DNA of 53,499 nucleotides from Cellulomonas cellasea (GCF_030372105.1 NZ_JAUDBQ010000020.1:1-53499); one strand, 5' to 3'. Counted from the stretch's first letter, positions 16,173 to 25,350 are shown. Notes: generated by a model from the sequence alone, not told the origin. Numbers and translations: made by a program.

Positions 16173-18329
16173 ATGAGTTCAAGCTTCACCCTCGCCCCCG
16201 CGCCGGCCGCGAACGGCAGCCGCGCGCCGCAGGGCCGGGTGCTCGGCGACCGCGGGATCTCCTACGGGGGCGACTACAACCCCGAGCAGTGGCCCGAGGA
16301 GGTCTGGGCTCAGGACGTCGCGCTCATGCGCGAGGCCGGGGTCAACCTGGTCAGCATCGGCATCTTCTCCTGGGCGCTGCTCGAGCCCCGCCAGGGCGAG
16401 TACGACTTCGGCTGGCTCGACCGGCTCATCGACCTGCTGCACGCGAACGACATCCGCGTCGACCTCGGCACCCCCACGGCGTCCCCGCCCGCCTGGTTCT
16501 TCGCCGCTTACCCGCACACCCGCGTCGTCACCCGCGAGGGGACCACGCTCGGCTTCGGCTCACGCGGCATGGCCAGCCCCAGCTCGCCCGAGTACCGCCG
16601 CGCGTCCGTCGCGATCGCCCAGCAGCTCGCGCGCCGCTACGGGCAGCACCCCGCCCTCGCCCTGTGGCATGTGCACAACGAGTACGGCGCGCCCGTCTCC
16701 GAGGACTACTCCCCCACCTCCGCCGCCGCCTTCCGCACCTGGCTGCAGGCCCGCTACGGCACGCTGTCCGCGCTCAACGACGCCTGGGGCACCACCTTCT
16801 GGGGCCAGCGCTACGGCGAGTGGGAGCACGTCGGCGTGCCCGCGATCGCCCCCTCGGTGGTCAACCCCGCCCAGCGGCTCGACTTCGCCCGGTTCACCAA
16901 CGACCAGCTCCTCGCGTGCTTCATCGCCGAGCGCGACGCGATCCGCGCCGAGTCGCCCCACGTGCCGATCACCACCAACTTCATGGCCGGCTCCTGCCCG
17001 GCAGTGGACCTGTGGCGCTGGGCCCGCGAGGTCGACATCGTCGCCAACGACCACTACCTCACCGCCGCCGACGAGCGCGGCCACGTCGGCCTCGCCCTCG
17101 CCGCCGACCTCACCCGCTCGGTGGCCGCCGGCCGCCCCTGGGTGCTCATGGAGCACTCCACCTCCGGGGTCAACTGGCAGCCGCGCAACGTCGCCAAGCG
17201 CGCCGGGGAGATGGCACGCAACGCCTTCACGCATGTGGGCCGCGGCGCCGACGCGGTGCTGTTCTTCCAGTGGCGCGCCTCCCGCTCCGGCGCCGAGAAG
17301 TTCCACTCCGCGATGCTCCCGCACGCCGGCACGTCCAGCCGCGTGTGGCGCGAGGTGTGCGCCCTGGGCGCCGACCTCGGCCGCCTCGACGAGATGGTCG
17401 GCTCCGAGGTGCGGGCCGACGTCGCACTGCTGTGGGACTGGGAGTCGTTCTGGGCGCAGGACCTCGAGTGGCGGCCGAGCGCCGACCTGTCCCACCGCGA
17501 GCGCTCTGAGGCCTTCTACGACCGGCTGTGGCGCGACGGGCTCACTGTGGACATGGCCCACCCCGAGGCTGACCTCTCCGGGTACCGGCTGGTCGTCGCG
17601 CCCGCGTCGTACCTGCTCACCCAGGCCGCCGCCGACAACCTCACCCGCTACGTGGAGGGCGGCGGCACGCTGCTCGTCTCCTACTTCTCCGGGATCGTGG
17701 ACGAGCACGACGCCGTGCACCCCGGCGGGTTCGGGGCGCCGCTGCGCGACGCGCTGGGCCTGACCATCGAGGAGTTCCTGCCGTTGCGCGCCGGGGAGCA
17801 GGTGCGGCTGGCCTGGCCCGGCGGCGGGCTGTCGGGCGGCGGGCTGCCTGGCGGCGACCCGTCCGGCGACAGCGCGCTCGAGCTGGTGGGCGATGTGTGG
17901 ACCGACGACGTGACGCTCGACGGCGCGGAGGTCGTCGCCGCGTACCTCGACGGCCCCGCCGCCGGAGGCCCCGCCCTCACCCGGCACGCGCACGGCGCCG
18001 GGTCGGGCTGGTACCTGTCGACCCGGCTCGACGCCGAGGCGCTGGCCCCCGTCCTCGCGGCCGTCTACCGCGACGCCGGGATCACCCCGGCCGGCCTGCC
18101 CGAGGAGCTGGAGGTCGTGCGCCGCCACGGCGCCGGCGCCGAGTACGTCATCGCCGTCAACCACGGCGAGGCGGCGGCGACCGTCCCGCTCGGCGGCGCC
18201 CGGCAAGGCGTGGCCGACGACCTGATCAGCGGCCAGCGAGTCGAGCACGCGTTCACTGTGGCCCCCGGCGGCGTCCGGGTGGTCCGCATCGCCCATGACG
18301 CCGACGCCGCGCACACCGCACCGAGCTGA
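16173..18329 (+). CDS. GH42 beta-galactosidase
   Basis: A 718-residue intracellular beta-galactosidase (no signal peptide) that releases galactose from short beta-galactosides. The GH42 barrel begins with ISYGGDYNPEQWP. The acid/base is Glu170 (HVHNEYG) and the nucleophile Glu327 (LMEHSTSGVNW). A trimerisation domain (~residues 400-600, VVAPASYLL, GGTLLVSYFSG) and a small C-terminal beta domain follow. A Gly/Ser/Pro-rich insert near residues 549-570 (GGGLSGGGLPGG) looks like a local expansion. ATG 16173 is preceded by AGGAGAG. It is divergent from the importer operon and followed by GH53, as in gan loci. Confidence 0.95.
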   Translation: MSSSFTLAPAPAANGSRAPQGRVLGDRGISYGGDYNPEQWPEEVWAQDVALMREAGVNLVSIGIFSWALLEPRQGEYDFGWLDRLIDLLHANDIRVDLGTPTASPPAWFFAAYPHTRVVTREGTTLGFGSRGMASPSSPEYRRASVAIAQQLARRYGQHPALALWHVHNEYGAPVSEDYSPTSAAAFRTWLQARYGTLSALNDAWGTTFWGQRYGEWEHVGVPAIAPSVVNPAQRLDFARFTNDQLLACFIAERDAIRAESPHVPITTNFMAGSCPAVDLWRWAREVDIVANDHYLTAADERGHVGLALAADLTRSVAAGRPWVLMEHSTSGVNWQPRNVAKRAGEMARNAFTHVGRGADAVLFFQWRASRSGAEKFHSAMLPHAGTSSRVWREVCALGADLGRLDEMVGSEVRADVALLWDWESFWAQDLEWRPSADLSHRERSEAFYDRLWRDGLTVDMAHPEADLSGYRLVVAPASYLLTQAAADNLTRYVEGGGTLLVSYFSGIVDEHDAVHPGGFGAPLRDALGLTIEEFLPLRAGEQVRLAWPGGGLSGGGLPGGDPSGDSALELVGDVWTDDVTLDGAEVVAAYLDGPAAGGPALTRHAHGAGSGWYLSTRLDAEALAPVLAAVYRDAGITPAGLPEELEVVRRHGAGAEYVIAVNHGEAAATVPLGGARQGVADDLISGQRVEHAFTVAPGGVRVVRIAHDADAAHTAPS

Positions 18330-18331
18330 CC

Positions 18332-18353
18332 GGCCGGGGCGCCCGCCCCGGCC
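18332..18353 (+). terminator. hairpin between GH42 and GH53 genes
   Basis: GGCCGGGGC (18332-18340) pairs perfectly with GCCCCGGCC (18345-18353), four-base loop, three bases after the GH42 stop and 27 before the GH53 start. It may be a partial terminator or an mRNA-stabilising element within the operon. Confidence 0.6.
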
Positions 18354-18379
18354 TCCGCCCACGCGTCAAGGAGGACACG

Positions 18380-20131
18380 ATGAGGCACCATCCCCGCACC
18401 GCCCACCGCGCTGCCGATCCACGCGATCCCGTCCCACGCCCGGCCCCGGGCTCCCGCAGGCGGCCTGCCCGCCTCGGCGCGCTGGCGCTGGCCGGGGCCC
18501 TCGCGCTGGCCACCGCCCTGCCCGCCGCGGCGGCGCCCGGCTCCGGGGCGCAGGGCTCCGGGGCGCAGGGCCGCGACAAGGCTCCCCAGCAATCGGGCGC
18601 CTTGGTGAACGGCGACTTCGAGGCGGGCCTCACCGGCTGGAAGGTCACCGGGGCCACGGGCGCCGCGAAGGCCGAGGGCCCCGGGCACGACGGCTCTGCC
18701 CAGCGCCTCACCCACTGGTCCGCCAGCGCCTACGACGTGCGCACCCGGCAGACGGTGAAGCGCCTGGCGCCGGGCTGGTGGACGGTCAGCGCATGGGTGA
18801 AGTCCGGTGGGGCGCTGGACGCGACGACGCTCGGGCTCACCGGCTGCGGCGTGGACGACGTGACGACCACGCCGCTCACCGAGCAGGACGACGCGTGGGT
18901 GCGGCTGTCCGTGTCCGCGAAGGTCCGCGGCGGATCGTGCACCGTGGAGATCGCCACGCGCGGGCCGGGCGGCGCCTGGGCCAACGTGGACGACGTGACC
19001 CTCACGCCGGGGCAGGTCTCGCGGGACGTGCGCGGCGGCGACCTGTCCGGGCTCGCCAAGAACGAGGACCACGGCGCCACGTACAAGACGGCGAAGGGCA
19101 AGTCCGGGGACGCGGTACGGATCCTCGCCGACGCCGGGATGAACGTGGGACGGCTCAAGGTGTGGGTGGACCCGGCGGACGGGTACAACGACCGCGAGCA
19201 CGTCGTGGCGACGGCCAAGCGCATCAAGGCCGCGGGCATGGGCCTGCTGGTCGACTTCCACTACTCCGACCGCTGGACCGACCCCGGCGCGCAGGGCGTG
19301 CCGTCCGCGTGGGCGGGCCAGTCACCGGCCGAGCTCCAGCAGTCCGTCCACGACCACACCCGCGACGTGCTCGACGCCCTGGCCGCCGAGGGCATCACCG
19401 CCGACTACGTCCAGGTGGGGAATGAGATCAACCCGGGGATGCTGTGGCCGTGGGGCCAGACCTGGGACGTCGACACCACCGACGGCGTCGCGGGCGCGCA
19501 GTGGGACAACCTGGCCGCGTTCCTCACCGCGGGAGCCCAGGCCGTGCGCGAGGTGGACCCGGACACCCGCGTGATCCTGCACCTGACGAACATCAACAAC
19601 GGCATCGGCTCGCTGACCTGGTGGTTCGACGAGGTCACCGCCAGGTCAGTCCCGTTCGACGTGATCGGCCTGTCGTACTACGGCTACTGGCACGGCAGCC
19701 TGGCGGATCTGCAGGGCGCCGTCAGCACCCTGTCGGAGCGCTACGACCGCGACGTGCTCGTCGTCGAGACCGCCTACCCGTTCACCCTCGAGGACGACTC
19801 CCCCGCGTGGGAGAACATCATCAACCTCCCCGACGAGCTCGTCTCCGGCTACCCCGCCACCCCGGCGGGCCAGGCCGCCGCGTTGCGCGCCGTGCAGGAC
19901 GTCGTCGCCTCGGCGCCCGGCGGACGCGGCATCGGGACGGTCTACTGGGAGCCCGCGTGGACGGCTGTGGAGGGCAACGGCTGGGACCCGGAGGACCCGT
20001 CATCGGGCAACGCCTGGGAGAACCAGGCGCTGTTCGACTTCGACGGCCGGCTGCTGCCCGCCGCGAGGGAACTGGCCGCGGACCCGTCGACGCGGGCCCT
20101 GAGCGGGCACAGCGGCCACCGCGCCCGCTGA
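18380..20131 (+). CDS. secreted arabinogalactan endo-beta-1,4-galactanase (GH53)
   Basis: A 583-residue secreted enzyme that cleaves beta-1,4-galactan of pectin side chains. A long basic leader and hydrophobic core (ALALAGALALATALPAAAA) form the signal peptide. Residues ~75-215 are a beta-sandwich that resembles a carbohydrate-binding module (VNGDFEAGLTGW). The GH53 barrel follows, starting DLSGLAKNEDHGATY; acid/base Glu349 (QVGNEINPG) and nucleophile Glu463 (VVETAYPF) are present, as is YWEPAW. ATG 18380 has AGGAGG. It feeds oligosaccharides to the importer and GH42 enzyme of the same locus. Confidence 0.95.
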   Translation: MRHHPRTAHRAADPRDPVPRPAPGSRRRPARLGALALAGALALATALPAAAAPGSGAQGSGAQGRDKAPQQSGALVNGDFEAGLTGWKVTGATGAAKAEGPGHDGSAQRLTHWSASAYDVRTRQTVKRLAPGWWTVSAWVKSGGALDATTLGLTGCGVDDVTTTPLTEQDDAWVRLSVSAKVRGGSCTVEIATRGPGGAWANVDDVTLTPGQVSRDVRGGDLSGLAKNEDHGATYKTAKGKSGDAVRILADAGMNVGRLKVWVDPADGYNDREHVVATAKRIKAAGMGLLVDFHYSDRWTDPGAQGVPSAWAGQSPAELQQSVHDHTRDVLDALAAEGITADYVQVGNEINPGMLWPWGQTWDVDTTDGVAGAQWDNLAAFLTAGAQAVREVDPDTRVILHLTNINNGIGSLTWWFDEVTARSVPFDVIGLSYYGYWHGSLADLQGAVSTLSERYDRDVLVVETAYPFTLEDDSPAWENIINLPDELVSGYPATPAGQAAALRAVQDVVASAPGGRGIGTVYWEPAWTAVEGNGWDPEDPSSGNAWENQALFDFDGRLLPAARELAADPSTRALSGHSGHRAR

Positions 20132-20161
20132 CTCCGCTGAACTACCGGGTCCAGACGACAG

Positions 20162-20198
20162 CAGCCCGCCCCGCCTCCTGCGAGCGCGGGGCGGGCTG
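20162..20198. terminator. terminator after the galactanase gene
   Basis: Perfect 13-bp stem, CAGCCCGCCCCGC (20162-20174) with 20186-20198, and an 11-base loop. It is placed between convergent genes and can serve both. Confidence 0.8.
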
Positions 20199-20201
20199 TG
20201 C

Positions 20202-20666
20202 TCACGTGGAGGGCTGGCCCCGCCCGACCGCGAGCGCCGCGAGCCCCACGGACACCGCATCCTCGACGAGGGCGCCCGTCCAGTCAGGGGCACGCGCGTC
20301 GACCCAGCCGCGCCACGCGGCGCCCGTCCAGGTCCCCGCGAGGGCGCCGGCCGCTGCGGCGAGCGCGGGCAGCGGCACCGGCGAGCCCGCGCGTCGGGCG
20401 AGGATCGCCGAGCCGGCCACGGCGTTCGCCACGCGCAACGCGGGGCCCGGCGGGTTGAGGCGGCTGGGGGTGGTGGGGAGCTTGTCGATCACCAGCTCGC
20501 CGACCACCCCGATCGCCAGCGCCCAGCGGCGCGCCCGCATCCGGCGGGAGGCAGCCTCGGGCGGCGGGCCGGTGAGCAGCAGCGGCGCCGCCAGCCCGAG
20601 CGATCCCCGTCCACCTGTCGCCACGCCGAGCACGAAGCATCGTGCGACAACCTCACGCGCCTTCAT
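20202..20666 (-). CDS. DUF4126-like small membrane protein
   Basis: A 154-residue hydrophobic protein with a glycine-rich first segment (GVATGGRGSLGLAAPLLL), a central LAIGVVGELVIDKLP and two Ala-rich segments. The GxRG...P and EL..DKLP arrangement resembles DUF4126 membrane proteins, whose function is unknown. I chose ATG 20666 because GGGGGAG lies six bases before it; ATG 20681 is an alternative. It is convergent with the galactanase gene and lies downstream of the putative anti-sigma gene. Confidence 0.65.
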   Translation of the reverse strand: MKAREVVARCFVLGVATGGRGSLGLAAPLLLTGPPPEAASRRMRARRWALAIGVVGELVIDKLPTTPSRLNPPGPALRVANAVAGSAILARRAGSPVPLPALAAAAGALAGTWTGAAWRGWVDARAPDWTGALVEDAVSVGLAALAVGRGQPST

Positions 20667-20780
20667 CCGCCGCTCCCCCATCCGCCCAAAATGGCCCCTG
20701 CGGGGGCGGGCGGCAACTGCTGCGGCGAGTGTTCCCACGGCCGGGCGCCACACCCTCCTGCGGAGCCCGGCCATGGAGCC

Positions 20781-22157
20781 TCAACCGGCGGGCGCGAAGT
20801 CCAGGTGCGCGTCCGCCACAGCCACGACGCTCCAGGTGGTCCCGGAGTCGTCGGACAACTCGTAACTGGGCAGCAGCACTGTGGCGCCGTTGTCCAGGGT
20901 GGTCAGCCCGAGCCCGAGCCGTGCCGACGTCAGCGTGACTTCGGTGACGGCCCACGGGAGCTGGGCGCCCGCGCGCGGGGTGGGCGGGACGGTGAAGTCG
21001 GGCTCCACGGGCATGATCGCCAGGTCGGGCTCGGCGGCGAGCCCGGCAGTGCGGGCCAGCGGCATGATCCCGCCCCACGTGCTCCCGAACCGGGGGTCGG
21101 TGAGCCGTGCGACGGCGTCCGCGGGGCTGATGATGTCCAGCGCGCCGAGCTCGACCGTCGGCGCCAGGGTTCCGTACAGGCTCTGCACCACACCGCCGGC
21201 GGCGAGCGTCACGTTCCAGGCGACCCCGGTCCGCTGCCCGTCGAGCAGCAACTCTGCGGACACCGACGCCAGCTCGGTGGTCCAGCTCTCCGTGAGCGCG
21301 AAGTCGTACGCGGTGTCGTCGACGCCGATGGTCCGCAGCACCTCGCGCGTCCGCTCGATCGCCTGATCGGCGCCGGGCGCCGGCTCGCCGCCCGTGCACG
21401 TCGCAGGCGCGGGCGCCGGGGCGATCTCCACCGCCGAGCCGCTGGGGGCGTCGGCCGCGCCGCCCATGCTGGTGGACGTGTCGACGCACTGGCCCGCCTG
21501 GACGGTGGGGTCGTAGTAGTTGACGCTGGTGAGCCCGTCGGGCTGCACCTGCACCATCGGCGCGGTCCCGTCGTTGGGGCCCACCTGCCAGGAGCCCCAC
21601 TCCTGCACGGGCTCGCCGGTGACGCCGAGCGCCTCCGCGATCCGCGCAGCGCCCTCGCTCGCGAAGGTCGCCTCGGCGTCGAAGCCCCAGGCGGTGGCGG
21701 TCCCGCCGTCGGTGGACAGGCCCGATCCGGTGAACACGGTCCGCCCGCCGAAGCCCATGGACATCCGACCGTCCGCCTTCATGGCCGCGCTGTCCGCGCT
21801 TGCGGGGGCTCCGGCGCCGCTCTCCGCGACGGCTCCACCGAGGTCGATGGCCGCGGGAATGGGGCTGCCAGCGGCGACCTGGTCCGAGCCGGACTGCCCG
21901 GCGCCCAGGGCGAAGCTGCCGGTCCCGACGATCGCGAGGGCCGCGACCCCCGCGGCGACCTGGAACCAGCGCGCGCCCATCGGGAGGCGTCGGCGACGCG
22001 CGGCGAGCTCGTCCACGGGGGCAGCGGCGAGGTCGCCGGTGCGGGCCGCCACGGCGGCGTTGAGCCGGTCGACGTCGGGCTCGGCGCCGGCGGCCGGGTC
22101 GGCGTCGCGCAGGCGGTCGAACGGGTCGTCGGGCGGGAGTGGCGGCACGCTGTTCAC
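20781..22157 (-). CDS. membrane-anchored protein downstream of an ECF sigma factor, putative anti-sigma or sensor protein
   Basis: A 458-residue protein. Residues 1-~60 are cytoplasmic and charged (DDPFDRLRDADPAAG, DELAARRRRLP); one transmembrane helix follows (WFQVAAGVAALAIVGTGSFALGAG), and then a long extracytoplasmic part with a single clear Cys pair (AGQCVDT, PATCTGG) that may form a disulfide. GTG 22157 has GGAGG at good spacing. It follows the sigma-factor gene by 99 bases on the same strand, the usual arrangement for a regulator of that factor. No classic zinc anti-sigma HxxxCxxC motif is visible in the cytoplasmic part, so the anti-sigma role is only inferred. Confidence 0.75.
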   Translation of the reverse strand: MNSVPPLPPDDPFDRLRDADPAAGAEPDVDRLNAAVAARTGDLAAAPVDELAARRRRLPMGARWFQVAAGVAALAIVGTGSFALGAGQSGSDQVAAGSPIPAAIDLGGAVAESGAGAPASADSAAMKADGRMSMGFGGRTVFTGSGLSTDGGTATAWGFDAEATFASEGAARIAEALGVTGEPVQEWGSWQVGPNDGTAPMVQVQPDGLTSVNYYDPTVQAGQCVDTSTSMGGAADAPSGSAVEIAPAPAPATCTGGEPAPGADQAIERTREVLRTIGVDDTAYDFALTESWTTELASVSAELLLDGQRTGVAWNVTLAAGGVVQSLYGTLAPTVELGALDIISPADAVARLTDPRFGSTWGGIMPLARTAGLAAEPDLAIMPVEPDFTVPPTPRAGAQLPWAVTEVTLTSARLGLGLTTLDNGATVLLPSYELSDDSGTTWSVVAVADAHLDFAPAG

Positions 22158-22186
22158 GGTGACCTCCGGGATCGGGATGGGGGTGC

Positions 22187-22214
22187 GACAGGGTTGAGGA
22201 GCCTCTGCCCTGTC
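22187..22214 (-). terminator. intercistronic hairpin between sigma factor and partner gene
   Basis: GACAGGG (22187-22193) pairs with CCCTGTC (22208-22214), with an inner GAGG/CCTC helix. It may reduce expression of the downstream membrane protein relative to the sigma factor. Confidence 0.55.
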
Positions 22215-22256
22215 TATGTGTCGTCGGGGCCGGGACTTGCACCCGGCGGCGCCAGG

Positions 22257-22805
22257 TCAGGCGGGGGCGTGCGCCGCCCAGGCGTCCTGCAGGCGCGTGC
22301 GGGCGCGGGACAGCGCGGCGTCGGCGCCACCCCGGCTGATGCCGAGCACCTCGGCCAGCTCGGCGCCGTTGAGGCCCTCCCAGGCGCCGAGCAGCAGGAT
22401 GCGGCGGTCCCGGGGGCTGAGCGCGGCGAGCACCTCGCGCACCTGCTCGTCGGCCACCGCGAGGGTTGCGGGGTCGCTCTCGTCGATCTCGTCGGGCACG
22501 TCGCCCACGGGCACCGGGCGGCCCTTGCGCCGGTGGTTCGCGAGCACGAAGCCCGCGGTGCGGTACAGCCACGGCAGCTCGGCGCCGAGGGGCACGTCGG
22601 CCCGGCGGCGCCAGGCGACGGCGAGCACGTCGGCGGCCAGGTCCTCCGCGTCGTCGCGGGGCGCCCGGCGCATGAAGTACCTGGAGAGCGCTGGGCCGTG
22701 CTCGCGCACCACAGCCTCGAACCACGACGCGTCCTGCGGTACGCCGACGCTCAACCCCTCGGGGGTGGGCGTCGTGTCGTGGTCACGTTCGGTCCGCGGC
22801 GGCAC
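22257..22805 (-). CDS. ECF-type RNA polymerase sigma factor
   Basis: A 182-residue sigma-70-family factor with region 2 (FEAVVREHGPALSRYFMRRA, DAEDLAADVLAVAWRR, ELPWLYRTAGFVLANHRR) and region 4 (LAALSPRDRRILLLGAWEGLNGAELAEVLGISRGGADAALSRAR). GTG 22805 is chosen because AGGAG sits six bases upstream; the longer open frame to 22946 adds only a low-complexity leader. It probably directs a small regulon in response to an extracytoplasmic signal and is transcribed with the membrane protein at 20781-22157. Confidence 0.92.
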   Translation of the reverse strand: MPPRTERDHDTTPTPEGLSVGVPQDASWFEAVVREHGPALSRYFMRRAPRDDAEDLAADVLAVAWRRRADVPLGAELPWLYRTAGFVLANHRRKGRPVPVGDVPDEIDESDPATLAVADEQVREVLAALSPRDRRILLLGAWEGLNGAELAEVLGISRGGADAALSRARTRLQDAWAAHAPA

Positions 22806-22926
22806 GGCGTCTCCTGGGCTCGGGGGGTGCGCTCGGGCGAGAGCTCCTCCACCCAGCCTGTGTCGCGGCCCACCGGCATCTTGCACGCCGCCTGCGACAT
22901 TCCTCGAACTCGTCAGCCCGCGCCCA

Positions 22927-22980
22927 GGCCCGTGCCCCGCCGGCACGAGCCCGGGCCGTCGTCACGGGCCCTGCGCCACG
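22927..22980 (-). terminator. possible terminator after the MinD-like gene
   Basis: GGCCCGTG (22927-22934) pairs with CACGGGCC (22973-22980), and an inner CGTGCC/GGCACG hairpin (22931-22947) competes with it. It sits 15-70 bases past the stop at 22995. Confidence 0.4.
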
Positions 22981-22994
22981 CGGGCGGCTCGCGG

Positions 22995-24317
22995 CTACAG
23001 GCCGTCCGCCACCTCGGCGGTGACCTGCAGCCACGCCTCCCTGGTCCGCCGGGACAGCGCGTCGTAGCCGATGGGCCCGCCGCTGACGAGCCCGCTGTCG
23101 TACGGCACGTCGATCACCGATCGGGTGAGCGCCCCGAAGTGCTGGTGCAACCGCCGGCGCAGCCTGCGGTCCACGCGCGGCGCCGGCGCGGAGAGCACCG
23201 TCACCGCCTGCCGGATGAGGTCGTCATGGCCGGTGGCCCGCAACGCGTCGAGCGCCCACGCGGCGGACTGCGCAGTGTCCTCGCGAACGGTGGACACCAC
23301 CACGAGCTGGTCGGCGACGTCCACCGCCGCCTGCCAGTTCGACGCCCGCATGTTGTTGCCGGTGTCGACCACCATGACCCGGTAGAAGCGCTCGAGGGTG
23401 CGGTGCAACTCGCCGAAGGCCTCGGCGTCGACGGAGGCGGCGGAGGCCGCGTCCTCGTCGGAGGCGAGCACGTCGAACTGCGCCGAGCCCTGCGAGCGCA
23501 CGTAGTTGTCGAGGTCGCCCACGCGGGCCACCTGCAGGTCGGTGAAGCGCGACAGGTTCTGCAGCAGGTTGACGGCCGTGTTGGTGTGGCGCGCGTGCTC
23601 CGAGCGCCAACCCAGGGTGCCGCGCGTCTCGTTGTTGTCCCACGCCAGCGTGTAACCGCCGCGGTGGATGCCGAACGTCGAGGCGAGCAGCAGCGTCGCC
23701 GTGGTCTTGTGCGCGCCGCCCTTGGGGTTGATGACGACGATGGTCTTGGGGCCGTCGAGGCTGCGCTGCACGGCCCGCACGGCGTCGCGGTGCCGGTGCT
23801 CGTTGCGGCCGGGCCCCACGGTGACCAGCCCGAGGGTCGCGCGCCGCACGGCCACCTGCCAGCCGTGCTCGGCGGGGCCGGTGGGGCTCTGCGACCGGGT
23901 GGCGAGCAGGTCGTCGAGGGTCGGCAACGCGTCGTCGTCGGGCTCCGCGGCCGCCGGGCGCCGGGTGGAGCGCGTCGTGCGGGCCGTCCGGCCGCTGGCA
24001 TGCGCTCCCCCGTCGGGGGCGTCACGGTGGCTCGTGGCCGCTGCGCTGGCCGCCTCCTCGACGGTGCCGTCGGGGTGGATGACCAACGACCAGGTGCCGT
24101 CGGGGTCCTCGACCTCGGCGGGCAGCGGCCGCCCGGCGCGTCCGGCGAGCTCGGCGATGAGGCCCGTGACGGCGGCCCCCGCCTCGGCCATGCTGCCGGT
24201 GGCGACGCGTTGGACTATCCCCTCGATCACGATCTCGCCCGTGCCATCGGCCCGGACGACGGCTTGCACCGGGTCGGACGTGTGCACGTCTTGAGCAACG
24301 GCTCCTGGCTCGCTCAT
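22995..24317 (-). CDS. MinD/ParA-like ATPase, orphan
   Basis: A 440-residue protein with an N-terminal ~190-residue region (charged, with a beta-rich VIHPDGTVEEA segment and an Arg/Pro/Ala linker) and a C-terminal P-loop ATPase. The deviant Walker A is NPKGGAHKTTATLL, with VMVVDTGNNM as Walker B and WDNNETRGTLGWR as switch region. The WDxNExRGTLGWR signature resembles the EspI-type ATPases of actinobacterial type VII secretion loci, but no ESX genes are nearby. No ParB partner is adjacent. ATG 24317 is preceded by GGGAGG. Its cargo or target is unknown. Confidence 0.85.
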   Translation of the reverse strand: MSEPGAVAQDVHTSDPVQAVVRADGTGEIVIEGIVQRVATGSMAEAGAAVTGLIAELAGRAGRPLPAEVEDPDGTWSLVIHPDGTVEEAASAAATSHRDAPDGGAHASGRTARTTRSTRRPAAAEPDDDALPTLDDLLATRSQSPTGPAEHGWQVAVRRATLGLVTVGPGRNEHRHRDAVRAVQRSLDGPKTIVVINPKGGAHKTTATLLLASTFGIHRGGYTLAWDNNETRGTLGWRSEHARHTNTAVNLLQNLSRFTDLQVARVGDLDNYVRSQGSAQFDVLASDEDAASAASVDAEAFGELHRTLERFYRVMVVDTGNNMRASNWQAAVDVADQLVVVSTVREDTAQSAAWALDALRATGHDDLIRQAVTVLSAPAPRVDRRLRRRLHQHFGALTRSVIDVPYDSGLVSGGPIGYDALSRRTREAWLQVTAEVADGL

Positions 24318-24461
24318 CAGCTGGGCCTCCCATCGACGGTGACGATGCCGTCCCGAACCTACGCTGGACCTGTCGTTTTCGCATCGTAAAGGACATTTCC
24401 GGCATTAGTGGCGCAGAGCGCCCGCGCGCCGGGGCGGCCCACGGCGCCTAGGCTCGGACCG

Positions 24462-25190
24462 GTGAGGACCTTCCTCCTGCTCGCGTCACGCGCCGAGGAC
24501 GTCGCCGCGGACGACGAGCTGGCGGCCTTCCTCCGGTTCGGCGGCCTGGACCCCGATCGGCTGCACCGGGTGCGCATGGAGGCCGGCCCGCTGCCCCCGA
24601 TCGACCTCGACGACTACGCGGGCGTCCTGATGGGCGGGAGCCCGTTCAACTCCTCCGACCCGGAGGACGCCAAGCCGCCGACGCAGCGCCGCGTCGAGGC
24701 CGAGCTCCGCCCGCTGCTGGACCAGATCGTCGAGCGCGACGTGCCGTTCCTCGGCTCCTGCTACGGAGTCGGCACGCTCGGCGTCCACCAGGGCGCGGTC
24801 ATCGACAGCCGCTACGCGGAGCCGGTGGGGCCCGTGGCCATCACCCTCACCGACGCCGGGGTGGCCGACCCGCTGCTCGCCGGGCTGCCGCGCGTCTTCG
24901 AGGCGTTCGTCGGGCACAAGGAGGCCTGTGCGGAACTGCCCGCCGCGGCCACCCTGCTCGCCTCCTCCCCCGCGTGCCCGGTGCAGATGTTCCGGATGCG
25001 GCGCCACCTGTACGCGACGCAGTTCCACCCGGAGCTCGACGCGCAGGGCATCCTCACCCGCATCGAGGTGTACCGGCATGCGGGGTACTTCCCGCCGCAT
25101 GAGGCTGATCAGGTGGCCGCCCGGGTCCGCGCCGGCGACGTCTCCTGGCCGCATCTGGTGCTGCGCAACTTCGTGCGGCTGTTCGGCTGA
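24462..25190 (+). CDS. class I glutamine amidotransferase-like protein
   Basis: A 242-residue protein of the GuaA-N-terminal (GATase 1) type. The catalytic triad is visible: nucleophile Cys100 (GSCYGVG), His189 (QFHPELD) and Glu191. LMGGSPFNSSD matches the oxyanion-region motif. Free-standing members hydrolyse glutamine or gamma-glutamyl compounds and are usually annotated as GMP synthase-like. GTG 24462 begins at the first beta-strand. It is divergent from the MinD-like gene across ~145 bases. The partner enzyme or true substrate is unknown. Confidence 0.88.
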   Translation: MRTFLLLASRAEDVAADDELAAFLRFGGLDPDRLHRVRMEAGPLPPIDLDDYAGVLMGGSPFNSSDPEDAKPPTQRRVEAELRPLLDQIVERDVPFLGSCYGVGTLGVHQGAVIDSRYAEPVGPVAITLTDAGVADPLLAGLPRVFEAFVGHKEACAELPAAATLLASSPACPVQMFRMRRHLYATQFHPELDAQGILTRIEVYRHAGYFPPHEADQVAARVRAGDVSWPHLVLRNFVRLFG

Positions 25191-25350
25191 CTGGCGCGCC
25201 GGGCCCCGGGACGGCCCGCGTCCGGCACAGCGGTATCGGTCGGCGGATGGGCTCTTGCCGCGCCGCCGTGGGGTCACTACCTTCACGATGCCCCGGCCTG
25301 GACGCGCACCGCCCACCCCGATGGCCTCCCTGCGACGAAGCGAGGACGAC

